The notes under the pieces were generated by a model. The model did not search any database. It saw only the letters and a program-made list of their open reading frames with translations, and was not told where the DNA came from. Of a stretch of DNA of 64,000 bases, positions 54,559 to 64,000 are shown piece by piece. Numbering within the stretch: the stretch's first letter is position 1; the number at the start of each line of letters is the position of its first letter. The DNA lies in contig NZ_RKLN01000006.1 of the NCBI RefSeq assembly GCF_004011835.1, positions 62,001 through 126,000 on the forward strand. The letters are read 5' to 3'. The stretch comes from Rhodococcus spongiicola (lineage in GTDB: Bacteria > Actinomycetota > Actinomycetes > Mycobacteriales > Mycobacteriaceae). The translations under genes were made by a program, and so were the position numbers.

Positions 54559-55071
54559 ATGGGAAGAATGCTTGCGATCTCGTTCACCGCGCTCGCGGCG
54601 GGCGCTGCATTGGTTGGCTGCACCAACAACGAAAATACGGAGCAGACCCCGGCCCCGATGACGACCACGATGACGGAGACGATGACGGAGACGGCTCCAA
54701 CTGCCGGTCCGGTGCTCTCGACGGCGCAGACGGACCTCGGCGAGGTGGTGGTCAATGTCGACGGCATGACGGTCTACGCGTTCGACATGGACACACCCGG
54801 CACCGACGCTAGCGCGTGCGATGCCTCCTGCCTGGAAGTATGGCCGCCCGTGACGAGTGACAACCCACAACCGGAGGTCTCCGGTGTTGCGGGCACGATC
54901 GGCACGATCCCGGGGCCGCAGGGCGGCAATCAGGTCACCGTGAACGGAATGCCGGTGTACTTGTTCTCCGGCGATGCGGGGCCCGGTTCGGTGGCGGGTC
55001 AGGGCGTCCAGGGCGTGTGGTGGGCTCTGAACCCGGCAGGAGAGAAAATCATGACCGAACCCGGCGGGTGA
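54559..55071 (+). CDS. Lipoprotein with COG4315-type repeats
   Basis: A 170-aa lipoprotein. The signal peptide MLAISFTALAAGAALVGC ends in the lipobox LVGC, so the mature protein starts at Cys and is lipid anchored. After a Thr/Met-rich linker (MTTTMTETMTETAPT) come two copies of the secreted-repeat fold (PF03640 type): VVVNVDGMTVYAFDMDTPG with SACDASCLEVWPPV, and QVTVNGMPVYLFSGDAGPGS ending in GVWWALNPAGEKI. The ATG follows AGGAG by 6 bases. Members are predicted to be periplasmic or cell-wall proteins of unknown role; proximity to ctaD hints at a respiratory link but proves nothing. Confidence 0.82.
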   Translation: MGRMLAISFTALAAGAALVGCTNNENTEQTPAPMTTTMTETMTETAPTAGPVLSTAQTDLGEVVVNVDGMTVYAFDMDTPGTDASACDASCLEVWPPVTSDNPQPEVSGVAGTIGTIPGPQGGNQVTVNGMPVYLFSGDAGPGSVAGQGVQGVWWALNPAGEKIMTEPGG

Positions 55072-55085
55072 GGCCGGTCCGGAAA

Positions 55086-55118
55086 CTGAAAAACCCCCGG
55101 TGACATGGTCACCGGGGG
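55086..55118 (-). terminator. Rho-independent terminator of tRNA-Ser(GGA)
   Basis: An 11-bp perfect stem (55094-55104 with 55108-55118), 3-base loop. Reading leftward it is followed by TTTTTCAG, a proper T tract, just beyond the tRNA 3' end. Confidence 0.9.
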
Positions 55119-55125
55119 CCTCCCG

Positions 55126-55213
55126 TGGCGGAGGATAGGGGATTTGAACCCCTGAGGGCGTTAACCCAACCCGCGTTCCAGGCGAGCGCCATAGGCCACT
55201 AGGCGAATCCTCC
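55126..55213 (-). tRNA. tRNA-Ser, anticodon GGA
   Basis: An 88-nt type II tRNA on the minus strand with CCA encoded (55126-55128). Acceptor stem GGAGGAT pairs with ATCCTCC. Anticodon arm CTCGC-CTGGAAC-GCGGG gives GGA for UCC/UCU codons. The long variable arm and the GGTTCAAATCC T loop are diagnostic of serine tRNA. Beside the SRP RNA, as I recall from mycobacterial genomes. Confidence 0.95.
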
Positions 55214-55307
55214 ACGGGGGAGCATACCGGTACCGGGGCGCCGAAAGCCAAACGGGGTTCAAAGGGGCGCGTATCTGCCTTTCCAGTCCATCCAGTTACA
55301 CTCGTAG

Positions 55308-55398
55308 GTGGATCCCGCGCGGCGCGCATCCTGTGAACTCCCCCAGGGCCGGAAGGCAGCAAGGGTCAACGGGCTCTGGCGGGTGCGCGGGGTCCCCT
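55308..55398 (+). ncRNA. ffs: Signal recognition particle RNA (4.5S, small bacterial type)
   Basis: The conserved Ffh-binding core is present: GGGCCGGAAGGCAGCAAGGG with the GGAA tetraloop and asymmetric internal loops. The ends pair, GGATCCCGCGC near 55310-55320 with GCGCGGGGTCC near 55385-55395, giving a single hairpin of about 90 nt. End coordinates are approximate. It lies between tRNA-Ser and the aspartate aminotransferase gene. Confidence 0.9.
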
Positions 55399-55433
55399 AT
55401 CTCTTCCCGTCCCCGACCAACTCGAGTCGGTGA

Positions 55434-56741
<1,308 letters not shown>

Positions 56742-56880
56742 ATCGAACCAGTAGAACCAGGCCCCGCACGGCACAGTTGACACCAACCCCGGTAGTTATA
56801 CGATCTAAGCATCTTCGTCGGAACGCCGCTTGTGCGCAGCTCGAGCCCTCAGGATCGGCTCGACGACGCACGACTCAGAA

Positions 56881-59172
56881 ATGAGGCATCACGAAATGAT
56901 GCGTGCACCTCGCTTTCAGGGAACGATCGGGCGAACCCTTGCCGAGTCCCAACCGTGGTATGACGAACCTCCCCACCCCGGCCCCGAGGCTCCCAATGTG
57001 GTGGTGGTGTTGCTCGATGACACCGGCTTCGCTCAGTTCGGGTGCTACGGCTCGGACATCGACACCCCGAATATCGATGCACTGGCTGAAAATGGGCTGC
57101 GGTTCACCAACTTTCACGTGGCACCGGTGTGTTCGCCGACGCGCGCGGCGTTGCTGACCGGCCGCTCCCAGCATGCCGTGGGCATGCGCAGTGTGGCGAA
57201 CTTTCGGACCGGGTTCCCGCACCAGCTGGGCCACATCACCAGCGCGGCCACCACAATCGCCGAAGTTCTGCGAGAGGAGGGGTACGCGACGTTCTGCGTG
57301 GGCAAATGGCATCTCACCCCGTCGGAGCAGTGCTCCGCCGCGGGCCCGTTCGACCATTGGCCGCTGGCGCGGGGGTTCGACCGCTACTACGGGTTCCTGG
57401 ACGGCGAGACCGACCAGTTTCACCCGCAGCTGGTGTGCGACAACCATCCGATCGACCCCCCGGGACGGCCCGAGGACGGCTACCACCTCTCCGAAGACCT
57501 CGTCGATCAGGCCCTCGGGATGGTGACGGACTCCAAAGGCGTCCGTCCTGACCGCCCGTTCTTTCTGTATCTGCCCTTCGGAGCCACCCACTCCCCGCAC
57601 CAGGCGCCCGCTAGCTACTTGTCCAAGTACCGGGGCAAGTACGAAGAGGGGTGGGATGTGTTTCGAGAGAAGTGGTTTGAGCGACAGCTCGAGACCGGCG
57701 TGGTTAGACCTGGAACGCAGCTGGCCCCGAGAAATCCCGGTGTCGACCCGTGGGATGAGCTCGGCGAGGATCAGCGCAAGCTTGCCTGCCGGCTGCAGGA
57801 GGCGTTCGCCGCGTTCCTCGATCACACCGACGACCAGATCGGCCGCCTGGTGGAGGGCCTGCGCGACCTGGACCAGTTGGACAACACGTTGCTGCTCGTC
57901 CTCTCCGACAACGGCGCGTCTCAAGAAGGGGGACCTTTCGGGGTCCTGCACGAGATGCGATTCTTCAACAGCCTTCTCGACGGTGCCGTCGACGTGCCCA
58001 GCGACCTGATCGGCCGTCTCGACGACATCGGAGGCCCACACAGCCACACCAACTATCCGTGGGGTTGGGCGCAATGCGGCAACACCCCGTTCAAGTGGTA
58101 CAAGCAGAACACCCATGAGGGGGGCGTGCACGTGCCATTGATCGTGCACTACCCCCGCCGGATCGCGGCCGACCAACGCGGATCGATACGCGATCAGTTC
58201 TCGTACGTATCCGACATCGCGCCGACGATCTACGAACTCGTCGGTGTCACACCGCCGCAGACCTATCAGGGAATCGAGCAGCTCCCGGTGACGGGGCATT
58301 CGTTTGCAAGTGTCATCGACGATCCTGCCGCCCCGGCGACGAACTCGCTGCAGTTCTTCGAGCAGATGGGCAGCCGCGCCATTGTCGACGGCGAGTGGAA
58401 AGCGGTCTGTCGACACATACATGGCGACGACTTCGACACGGAGAGATGGGAGCTGTATCACCTCGCGACCGACTGGTCCGAGTGCAACGACTTGGCAAGC
58501 GATCAGCCCGAGCGGCTCAACGAGCTCATCAAGCTCTGGTGGAGCGAGGCCGAACGAAACGGTGCGCTGCCACTGGATGACCGCACCATCGAGCTGTTCG
58601 GCGTCCGCTTCCGCCCCAATTCGCCGCACCCGGCCGACCGACGCTACGTGTACCGGCCACCGATGTCACCACTGCAAATGGGGTCGAGCGCGGCCATCGG
58701 TGGCCGCAGCTTTGATCTCACCGCCAAAGTCACCCGCACCGCGGAACAAGACGGCGTGCTGTTCGCCACCGGCAACGAGAACTCGGGTATCTCGGTGTTC
58801 GTCCAGTCCGGCCGGCTTGTGGTGGACTACAACGCGTTCGGCGAGCATTCGATCGTCGAGTCGGACAACATCATCCCGGTAGGGGATGCCACACTGGTCG
58901 CGCGGGTGACGCGCGGCCCAGGCCGCTCCGGCTCGATCAGCGTCGAGGTGAACGGGCAGGCCGCGGGCTCGGTCGACACGGCCGCGTTCATGCGGATGAT
59001 CTCGTCCACCGGTTCGAGTATCGGCTACGACGACGGGTCGGCGGTCTCCGCCCGTTACCAAGCGCCTTTCGCGTTCGCCGGAAAGCTCCACGAACTCCAG
59101 ATACAGCTCGCCGACGACGAAGACCCCGCCTTGCGCGCAGCCGAGGCGGCTGAAGAGATGCGGCGGCAGTGA
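56881..59172 (+). CDS. Type I sulfatase (arylsulfatase) with C-terminal LamG-like domain
   Basis: A 763-aa alkaline-phosphatase-superfamily sulfatase. The formylglycine motif is VCSPTRAALLTGR near residue 84 (Cys is converted to formylglycine), metal ligands are in VVVVLLDDTGFAQFGCYGSD and LLLVLSDNGASQEGG, and CVGKWHLTPSEQ carries the substrate-pocket Lys-His. The last 170 residues (SSAAIGGRSFDLTAKVTRTA to GKLHELQIQLAD) look like a jelly-roll domain. There is no signal peptide, so it is predicted cytoplasmic. ATG 56881 is taken as the start, though other in-frame ATGs occur a few codons on. No formylglycine-generating enzyme is adjacent. Substrate unknown. Confidence 0.9.
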   Translation: MRHHEMMRAPRFQGTIGRTLAESQPWYDEPPHPGPEAPNVVVVLLDDTGFAQFGCYGSDIDTPNIDALAENGLRFTNFHVAPVCSPTRAALLTGRSQHAVGMRSVANFRTGFPHQLGHITSAATTIAEVLREEGYATFCVGKWHLTPSEQCSAAGPFDHWPLARGFDRYYGFLDGETDQFHPQLVCDNHPIDPPGRPEDGYHLSEDLVDQALGMVTDSKGVRPDRPFFLYLPFGATHSPHQAPASYLSKYRGKYEEGWDVFREKWFERQLETGVVRPGTQLAPRNPGVDPWDELGEDQRKLACRLQEAFAAFLDHTDDQIGRLVEGLRDLDQLDNTLLLVLSDNGASQEGGPFGVLHEMRFFNSLLDGAVDVPSDLIGRLDDIGGPHSHTNYPWGWAQCGNTPFKWYKQNTHEGGVHVPLIVHYPRRIAADQRGSIRDQFSYVSDIAPTIYELVGVTPPQTYQGIEQLPVTGHSFASVIDDPAAPATNSLQFFEQMGSRAIVDGEWKAVCRHIHGDDFDTERWELYHLATDWSECNDLASDQPERLNELIKLWWSEAERNGALPLDDRTIELFGVRFRPNSPHPADRRYVYRPPMSPLQMGSSAAIGGRSFDLTAKVTRTAEQDGVLFATGNENSGISVFVQSGRLVVDYNAFGEHSIVESDNIIPVGDATLVARVTRGPGRSGSISVEVNGQAAGSVDTAAFMRMISSTGSSIGYDDGSAVSARYQAPFAFAGKLHELQIQLADDEDPALRAAEAAEEMRRQ

Positions 59173-59296
59173 CCAAGGCCGTCCCTGGCCAGGAACACCA
59201 GAACCACGGGTAACGCGGAGTCCTGGGTTCGGGACGGAGAGACCGAGACCGAGAGAGCAAGAGACACTGACGCACAGCTGGTCCTAGACTGGCCGA

Positions 59297-59878
59297 ATGC
59301 CGAACCTGAACCTAACGGGTGATCCAGCGGCCGATGCACTGCTGGCCAGCGACCCGTTGGCGCTGCTGATCGGAATGTTGCTCGACCAGCAGGTGCCGAT
59401 GGAGACGGCCTTCGCGGGGCCGAAGAAGCTCGACGACCGTCTCGGTGGCCTCGACGTGCACACGATTGCGGAGATGAACCCGGACGACTTCATCGCGGTG
59501 TGCGCACAGCCGCCGGCGGTGCACCGGTTCCCGAAGTCGATGGGACAGCGCATCCAGTCCTTGTGTGCGTACATCGCCGAGCGCTACGACGGCGACGCCG
59601 CCGCGATCTGGACGTCGGGTGAGCCGGACGGCAAGGAGGTGCTGAGGCGGCTCAAGGCGCTGCCCGGATACGGCGACCAGAAGGCGCGGATCTTCTTGGC
59701 GCTCTTGGGTAAGCAGATCGGCGTGCAGTTGCCCGGGTGGCGTGAGGCTGCGGGCGCCTATGGCGACGAGGGCGCCCGTCGGTCGATCGCTGACGTCGTC
59801 GACCGGCAGACGCTCCTCGAGGTGCGCGAGTTCAAGCAGGCGGCCAAGGCCGCGGCGAAGGCGGCCAAGAAAAAGTAG
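59297..59878 (+). CDS. Uncharacterised HhH-GPD family protein
   Basis: A 193-aa actinobacterial protein of the helix-hairpin-helix-GPD DNA glycosylase superfamily. It contains LLIGMLLDQQVPMETAFAGP, DDFIAVCAQPPAVHRFPKSM and the hairpin VLRRLKALPGYGDQKARIFL, followed by an HhH Gly pair. The usual catalytic Asp of HhH-GPD glycosylases is not clear (the segment after the hairpin is GKQIGVQLPGW), so activity is doubtful. The C terminus is a Lys/Ala tail (AAKAAAKAAKKK). It begins 124 bp after the sulfatase stop. A DNA repair or nucleic acid binding role is inference from fold only. Confidence 0.82.
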   Translation: MPNLNLTGDPAADALLASDPLALLIGMLLDQQVPMETAFAGPKKLDDRLGGLDVHTIAEMNPDDFIAVCAQPPAVHRFPKSMGQRIQSLCAYIAERYDGDAAAIWTSGEPDGKEVLRRLKALPGYGDQKARIFLALLGKQIGVQLPGWREAAGAYGDEGARRSIADVVDRQTLLEVREFKQAAKAAAKAAKKK

Positions 59879-60345
59879 GTCAGTTCTCGGACAGAATCCA
59901 GCCGTCGCTGTTGGGGTCCGGGATCGTGTGCACCACCTCGCCGCGCCTGAGTTCCGCGTCGCTTTTTCTTAGGAGTGCCTTGTTAGCCAATGAACTCGAG
60001 AGATACGCGTACGGCGTTCGTTCCTGTTCCCGACTACACCCGATTGCGGAGAGGATCCGATCAAGCAGATCGAGTGCTACGCGTACGACCTCAGCGCGCC
60101 GTGGATTCGCGAGTCCGGGGCCCGGCTGGTCATCACACCTGGTTCTAGAGTACGGAGGCCACCATGGTGATCAGCGCCGACACGTCGGGCCGATCGTCAT
60201 TTGGTAGCGGGCCCGTTCGCGCCGACTATCATGGGTTCACTGCGTTACGGGCCAGCGCCCCAAGGTCCGAGATTCGTCGCTACGCCCACAGGGGCCGTGA
60301 TCAGCGCGGTTGGCGCTGAAAACCAAGAAACTACAACGGCTCCCA
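59879..60345. other. 467-bp gene-poor region with decayed coding remnants
   Basis: No complete gene. On the minus strand the frame ending in TGA at 59880-59882 reads KSDAELRRGEVVHTIPDPNS and DGWILSEN with normal high-GC codons but has no credible start. On the plus strand around 60045-60165 a frame reads ECYAYDLSAPWIRESGARLV before stopping, also without a start. These look like ends of two degraded genes. Confidence 0.4.
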
Positions 60346-61758
60346 TCAGTGGTCATGGCCGCTTTGCGGTACCAGCGAGCGCGACAGGTAGATCTTTTCG
60401 AAGGCGAAGACCGACGCGATTGCAAGGCCTGCGTAAAGCACGATTGCCGGGTCCGTTTGCAACTTCATCGCTGTGAAGGCGGCCAACACTACAGCATCGA
60501 ACGTCAACGCCAGCAGGAGAACCGGTGCGGCGGCCCTGATCTCCTGCCGCCGGTATCGAAAGACGCCCCAATGGACCGCCATGTCCATGATGAGATAGAA
60601 GAAAACACCGAGCGATGCGATGCGACTGAGGTCGAAGAGCACCGCCAGCGTCGAGGCGATGACGACCGTGTAGACGAGCGTGTGGCGCTGGATCGGCCCG
60701 GGCATGCCGAAGTGGCGGTGCGGAATCATCTTCATGTCCGTCAACATCGCGAGCATCCGCGATACCGCGAAGACGCTGGCCAGCACTCCCGATGCTGTGG
60801 CGACGGCAGCCAGAAGGATCGTCAGGTAGAAGCCGATCCGGCCAAGCGCCGGCTCGGCGGCTTGCGCCAGCGAATAGTCGCGTGCAGCAACGATCTCGTC
60901 GATGCTCAGGCTCGACCCCACTCCGAAGGCCACCAGAAGGTAGACCACGACGCAGAGTGCGATCGAGATTATGATCGCCCGGCCGACGTTGCGATGCGGA
61001 TCAGTGATCTCGGCCCCGCTGTTGGTGATGGTGGTGAACCCCTTGAAGGCGAGGATCGCCAGCGCCACCGAGGCGATGAAACCGGTCGCACTGACCGCTT
61101 CGCCCGCCTGCGAGGCGGGGGCGAACTGGAAGCCGCTCGACCACAGCGCTGCGATGCCGAACAGCGCGATACCCCCGATCTTGAGCACGGCCATGACCAG
61201 TGAAAACAGCCCGACGGAGCGGTTGCCCGCGACGTTTACCAGGAAGGCGAAGATGATCACGGCGACCGCGAGGATCGGCACGAGCGGCCCGTCGGTGATG
61301 TCGAAGGGGCGCAGGACGTACGTAGCGAAGGTCCGCGCCACCAAGCTCTCTGCGATGACCATGCTGAGCGCCATCAGCAGCGCGGCTCCCCCGGCAACCG
61401 CCCCCGGGCCGTAGCATTTCTGCAGGATCATCGCGACTCCGCCCGAGGATGGCCAGGCGTTCGACATGCGAATGTAGCTGTACGCGCTGAAGCCCGTGGC
61501 GACGGCGCCGACGATGAAGGCCAGCGGGAACAGCGTCCCGCCTAGTTGTGCGATCTGGCCTGTCAGCGCGAAGATTCCCGCCCCGATCATCACGCCCGTG
61601 CCCATTGCGACCGCACCGCCAAGGGTGATCGAGCCTTCTTTGTAGCCGTTGCGCCCATGGCCGTGCTGCATCCGGTTCCGCCCCGTCAGTGTCGTCGTTC
61701 TTCTCGTGGCGACGTGCGAGCAGAAGTCGGAGATCGTTGCCGCCGTGGACATTCCCAT
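60346..61758 (-). CDS. APC-superfamily amino-acid permease
   Basis: A 470-aa permease with about 12 helices. After a polar N terminus it begins GYKEGSITLGGAVAMGTGVM and IGAGIFALTGQIAQLGG, the unwound TM1 substrate site typical of APC transporters. Other markers are YIRMSNAWPSSGGVAMILQK, ILAFKGFTTITNSGAEITDP (TM6) and SVFAVSRMLAMLTDMKMIPH. Helices continue to VLYAGLAIASVFAFEKIYL. Starts at 61758, 61752 or 61671 are possible; the last has GGGGCGG upstream and is close to the conserved region. Substrate unknown, probably an amino acid or amine. It is followed leftward by the decayed region. Confidence 0.87.
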   Translation of the reverse strand: MGMSTAATISDFCSHVATRRTTTLTGRNRMQHGHGRNGYKEGSITLGGAVAMGTGVMIGAGIFALTGQIAQLGGTLFPLAFIVGAVATGFSAYSYIRMSNAWPSSGGVAMILQKCYGPGAVAGGAALLMALSMVIAESLVARTFATYVLRPFDITDGPLVPILAVAVIIFAFLVNVAGNRSVGLFSLVMAVLKIGGIALFGIAALWSSGFQFAPASQAGEAVSATGFIASVALAILAFKGFTTITNSGAEITDPHRNVGRAIIISIALCVVVYLLVAFGVGSSLSIDEIVAARDYSLAQAAEPALGRIGFYLTILLAAVATASGVLASVFAVSRMLAMLTDMKMIPHRHFGMPGPIQRHTLVYTVVIASTLAVLFDLSRIASLGVFFYLIMDMAVHWGVFRYRRQEIRAAAPVLLLALTFDAVVLAAFTAMKLQTDPAIVLYAGLAIASVFAFEKIYLSRSLVPQSGHDH

Positions 61759-62335
61759 AGTAGGAACCGTCTGAAAGTCGGTCGACTTCGGGATACTGCG
61801 TTGTCGTCAAAGCAGCAGAGGATGGGGCCATACAGCGGTAGAGGTACCGGTCTCAACTCAGTCCGAGAAAGCTGACCAGCAGATGCTGTTGCGCCGGGCT
61901 TGGTCTTCGAGGACGAGCCTGCGGACCGGTTCAGGGAGCTTGTCGCGCTGCCAGTCACGCTCGATCCGGCCGGCGCGGGAATTGCCGGGCTGCGCGCATC
62001 GAACTGCCTTGATCGCGTACGCCGCGGCACCGAGATCGTGTTGGGCGACGTGTCCAATGCTCGCGGCCTGCCCGGCTGTGTAAACGGTTGGCGTTGGCGG
62101 GCGGTGAGCCAGGCAAGCAGAGCGAACAGAGCTGCGGCGATGGCTGCGATGAGAGAAGCGACAGTCACGGTTGACCCCTAGGCCGGCGGCAAGTCCGCTA
62201 CTTCCAGATGTGTCGGAAGCAAAGGCTTGTACAGCTAGACACAGTTTGCGAGAAACGCCTAGAACGTGTTCCAACGCGAGGGATCTGTGGCTATTGTCAC
62301 AACTGTTTCTAGTCACGTTCGGGGAGGGTGTTGCA
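61759..62335. other. 577-bp region between permease and alcohol dehydrogenase
   Basis: Holds the alcohol dehydrogenase promoter with a KstR-like box at 62260-62273. A minus-strand frame starting near 62168 encodes one hydrophobic helix (MTVASLIAAIAAALFALLAW) followed by low-complexity sequence and may be a small membrane protein whose true 3' end is unclear. An opposing plus frame at about 61900-62181 is its shadow or vice versa. Neither is confident enough to call. Confidence 0.4.
62260..62273. promoter_or_regulatory. KstR-like operator
   Basis: TAGAACGTGTTCCA matches the published KstR palindrome TnnAACnnGTTnnA at all eight fixed positions, 62 bp upstream of the alcohol dehydrogenase GTG. 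KstR is the TetR repressor of sterol catabolism in Rhodococcus and Mycobacterium, released by sterol-CoA ligands. A chance match is possible but is rare in high-GC sequence. Confidence 0.5.
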
Positions 62336-63463
62336 GTGAAGACCAAGGGCGCGTTGCTGTGGGGTGTGAACGAGAAGTGGTCGATCGAGGAGATCGAGCT
62401 GGGTGATCCGGTCGCCGGCGAGGTGCAGATCCGCATGGAAGCCGCCGGCATGTGCCACTCCGACCTCCACATCGTCACCGGTGCGACGCCGATGTCGTCC
62501 TACCCGGCGATGGGCGGTCACGAGGGTGCCGGCGTGATCACCAAGGTCGGCGAAGGCGTCACCGATCTCGAGGTCGGCGATCACGTCGTGCTCTCGTTCA
62601 TCCCGGCGTGTGGCCGCTGTCCGTCGTGTTCGGCGGGCCAATCGAACGTATGCGACCTCGGCATGGGTCTGCTCAGCGGTCAGGCAGTTGCCGACGGGAC
62701 CTACCGCATCCAGGCTGGCGGGGAGAACGTGATCCCGATGTGCCTGCTCGGCACGTTCGCGCCGTACATGACAGTGCACGAGTCCCAGGCCGTGAAGATC
62801 GAGAAGGACATCCCGTTCGAACTCGCGGCCCTCGTCGGCTGCGGTGTTCCGACCGGCTGGGGTTCCGCGACGAACGTCGCGGAGGTCAAGGCGGGCGAGT
62901 CGGTCGCCATTATCGGCGTCGGTGGCGTCGGCATGAGCGCGCTGCAGGGCGCCGTCGCCTCGGGTGCGCGGCACGTGTTCGCGATCGACCCGTCACCGTT
63001 CAAGCGCGAGCAGGCGCTCAAGTTCGGTGCCACGCACGCCTTCCCGTCGATGGAAGAAGCGATCGCCCTGATCATGGAGATCACCTGGGGTCGTATGTGC
63101 CAGAAGACGATCATCACGGTCGGTGAGATGAAAGGCGAGTACATCGACCCTGCCCTCACTCTCACCGCCAAGACCGGCCGCTGCGTCGTCACCGCCATGG
63201 GTGATATGGCGGACATGGACGTCAAGCTCAACTCCTTCCTGTTCGCGATGCTGCAGAAGGAACTGCGCGGAACCATCTACGGTGCCTGCAATGCCCGCGT
63301 CGACATCCCGAACCTGCTCAACCTGTACAAGGCGGGCCTGCTCAACCTCGAGGACATGGTCACCAACACCTACTCGCTCGAGCAGGTGAACGAGGGTTAC
63401 CAGGACATGCTCGACAACAAGAACATCCGCGGCGTCATCCGCTACACCGAGGCCGACTGGTGA
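62336..63463 (+). CDS. NDMA-dependent alcohol dehydrogenase (Rxyl_3153 family)
   Basis: A 375-aa zinc medium-chain alcohol dehydrogenase of the actinobacterial family that does not exchange bound NAD with bulk NAD and is assayed with N,N-dimethyl-4-nitrosoaniline; members co-occur with mycofactocin. Catalytic zinc ligands are in AAGMCHSDLHIVTG and GGHEGAGVI, the structural zinc in CGRCPSCSAGQSNVC, and the Rossmann motif is VAIIGVGGVGMSALQGAVAS. GTG 62336 follows GGAGGG by 7 bases. A KstR-like operator lies 62 bp upstream, suggesting induction with sterol or lipid catabolism. No mycofactocin genes are within the window. Confidence 0.92.
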   Translation: MKTKGALLWGVNEKWSIEEIELGDPVAGEVQIRMEAAGMCHSDLHIVTGATPMSSYPAMGGHEGAGVITKVGEGVTDLEVGDHVVLSFIPACGRCPSCSAGQSNVCDLGMGLLSGQAVADGTYRIQAGGENVIPMCLLGTFAPYMTVHESQAVKIEKDIPFELAALVGCGVPTGWGSATNVAEVKAGESVAIIGVGGVGMSALQGAVASGARHVFAIDPSPFKREQALKFGATHAFPSMEEAIALIMEITWGRMCQKTIITVGEMKGEYIDPALTLTAKTGRCVVTAMGDMADMDVKLNSFLFAMLQKELRGTIYGACNARVDIPNLLNLYKAGLLNLEDMVTNTYSLEQVNEGYQDMLDNKNIRGVIRYTEADW

Positions 63464-63686
63464 ACCGCTGATCCGATCGCCCTCGTAGTCCGATCGGGTG
63501 CGGCCTCCTGATCGGATCGCTCGCAAGGTGGAATCACCGACCACCGCCTACGCACCGAGTGCAGTTCCACTTCGGTACAGCAGAAGCGAGTCTCGGAACG
63601 TCTTGACCGGCACCGCCGTGTCCGCAAGGCAACGCCAGGATCGGAAGCCGCTTGTCCGAGCCCATTGTCGGGGTACCGTCCCATCC

Positions 63687-64000
63687 ATGGCTGCTGCGAT
63701 CTCGGTGGAGAAGCTGGTCAAAACATTCGGGGCCACAAGGGCTCTCGACGGGTTGGACCTGCAAGTGAGTACGGGTGAGGTGCACGGATTTCTCGGACCC
63801 AATGGTTCCGGGAAATCGACGACTATCAGGGTGCTGCTGGGACTGTTGCGGGCTGATTCCGGTCGTATCCGGTTGCTCGGGGGTGATCCTTGGAAGGACT
63901 CGGTCTCGCTTCACCGCCGAATCGCGTACGTGCCGGGAGACGTCAGTCTCTGGCCCAACCTCACGGGGGGTGAGGCGATCGACCTTCTGGCGGGTTTGCG
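63687..64000 (+). CDS. ABC transporter ATP-binding protein, N-terminal part (3' end outside window)
   Basis: The first 104 codons of an ABC ATPase, open to the window edge. It starts [20 protein letters not shown] and carries Walker [21 protein letters not shown] and the Q-loop region reading [20 protein letters not shown]. The Q-loop Gln is replaced by Pro-Gly (VPGD), a feature of the antibiotic/polyketide exporter ATPases of actinobacteria. A membrane subunit probably follows outside the window. ATG 63687 is the only good start. Substrate unknown. Confidence 0.88.
   Translation, partial: MAAAISVEKLVKTFGATRALDGLDLQVSTGEVHGFLGPNGSGKSTTIRVLLGLLRADSGRIRLLGGDPWKDSVSLHRRIAYVPGDVSLWPNLTGGEAIDLLAGL

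Noticed and set aside
53488-55362. Long minus-strand open frame opposite ctaD, the lipoprotein and tRNA
   Set aside because: It crosses a tRNA and the minisatellite and has low-complexity translation; it is an antisense shadow.
61900-62181. Plus-strand ORF of about 93 codons
   Set aside because: No ribosome site, odd composition, and overlapped by an equally weak minus frame.
63470-63518. Terminator after the alcohol dehydrogenase
   Set aside because: GATCCGATC and GATCGGATC can pair but the loop is about 31 bases and there is no T tract, so termination is not supported.

Overview
The window is high-GC actinobacterial DNA with dense, mostly short-spaced genes, many GTG starts and many 4-base ATGA/GTGA start-stop overlaps. 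Several genes point to the Mycobacteriales, most likely Rhodococcus or a close relative: a mycolate cyclopropane synthase-type methyltransferase, a mycobacterial-type methylenetetrahydrofolate reductase, a CtpF-type P-ATPase, an NDMA-dependent alcohol dehydrogenase, F420-type oxidoreductases, an MmpL-type exporter, and a tRNA-Ser/SRP RNA/aspartate aminotransferase neighbourhood that I recall from Mycobacterium. The genus is an inference; no rRNA or other marker is present.

Layout. 1-8.6 kb: end of a D-2-hydroxyacid dehydrogenase, a steroid/fatty acyl-CoA synthetase, a LysR regulator divergent from protocatechuate 3,4-dioxygenase (pcaHG), and facing pcaHG an operon of two methyltransferases, methylenetetrahydrofolate reductase and a hotdog thioesterase. 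8.6-20.3 kb: a dcm-vsr pair, a ClpB/ClpC hybrid AAA+ protein, CtpF, an amidase coupled to prephenate dehydrogenase, the tRNA adenosine deaminase TadA with its partner protein, and tRNA-Ser(CGA). 20.3-26.6 kb: a mycolate-type methyltransferase, an IS3 transposase scrap, an F420-type oxidoreductase, a TPP-riboswitch-controlled pair (short-chain dehydrogenase plus flavin monooxygenase), and a truncated Lsr2-like gene with an unknown partner. 26.6-39.4 kb: MarR plus MFS exporter, YceI, a DeoR-controlled amino-sugar operon (tagatose-bisphosphate aldolase pair, AgaS, sugar kinase, EamA permease), Rrf2, and TetR plus MMPL exporter. 39.5-48.4 kb: a heterodimeric ABC exporter, glutaryl-CoA dehydrogenase, an SDR, a membrane protein, a secreted beta-propeller protein, a PPOX-fold protein and a methyltransferase. 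48.4-52.4 kb: a queuosine cluster (tgt, yhhQ, gluQRS). 52.5-64 kb: cytochrome oxidase subunit I, a lipoprotein, tRNA-Ser(GGA), SRP RNA, aspartate aminotransferase, a sulfatase, an HhH-GPD protein, an amino-acid permease, an NDMA-dependent alcohol dehydrogenase behind a KstR-like operator, and the start of an ABC ATPase cut by the window end.

The most interesting systems are: (i) the THI-box aptamer with an apparent Shine-Dalgarno-sequestering hairpin in front of an SDR/luciferase-like monooxygenase pair that is not a known thiamin biosynthesis gene set; (ii) the tgt-yhhQ-gluQRS grouping, which looks like queuosine-precursor salvage through to glutamyl-queuosine tRNA-Asp, with an unusual Tgt base pocket; (iii) the amino-sugar operon whose only transporter is an EamA permease; and (iv) a 48-residue N-terminal-only Lsr2-like protein translationally linked to an unrecognised protein. 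All functions are inferred from sequence motifs read by eye; no database search was run.
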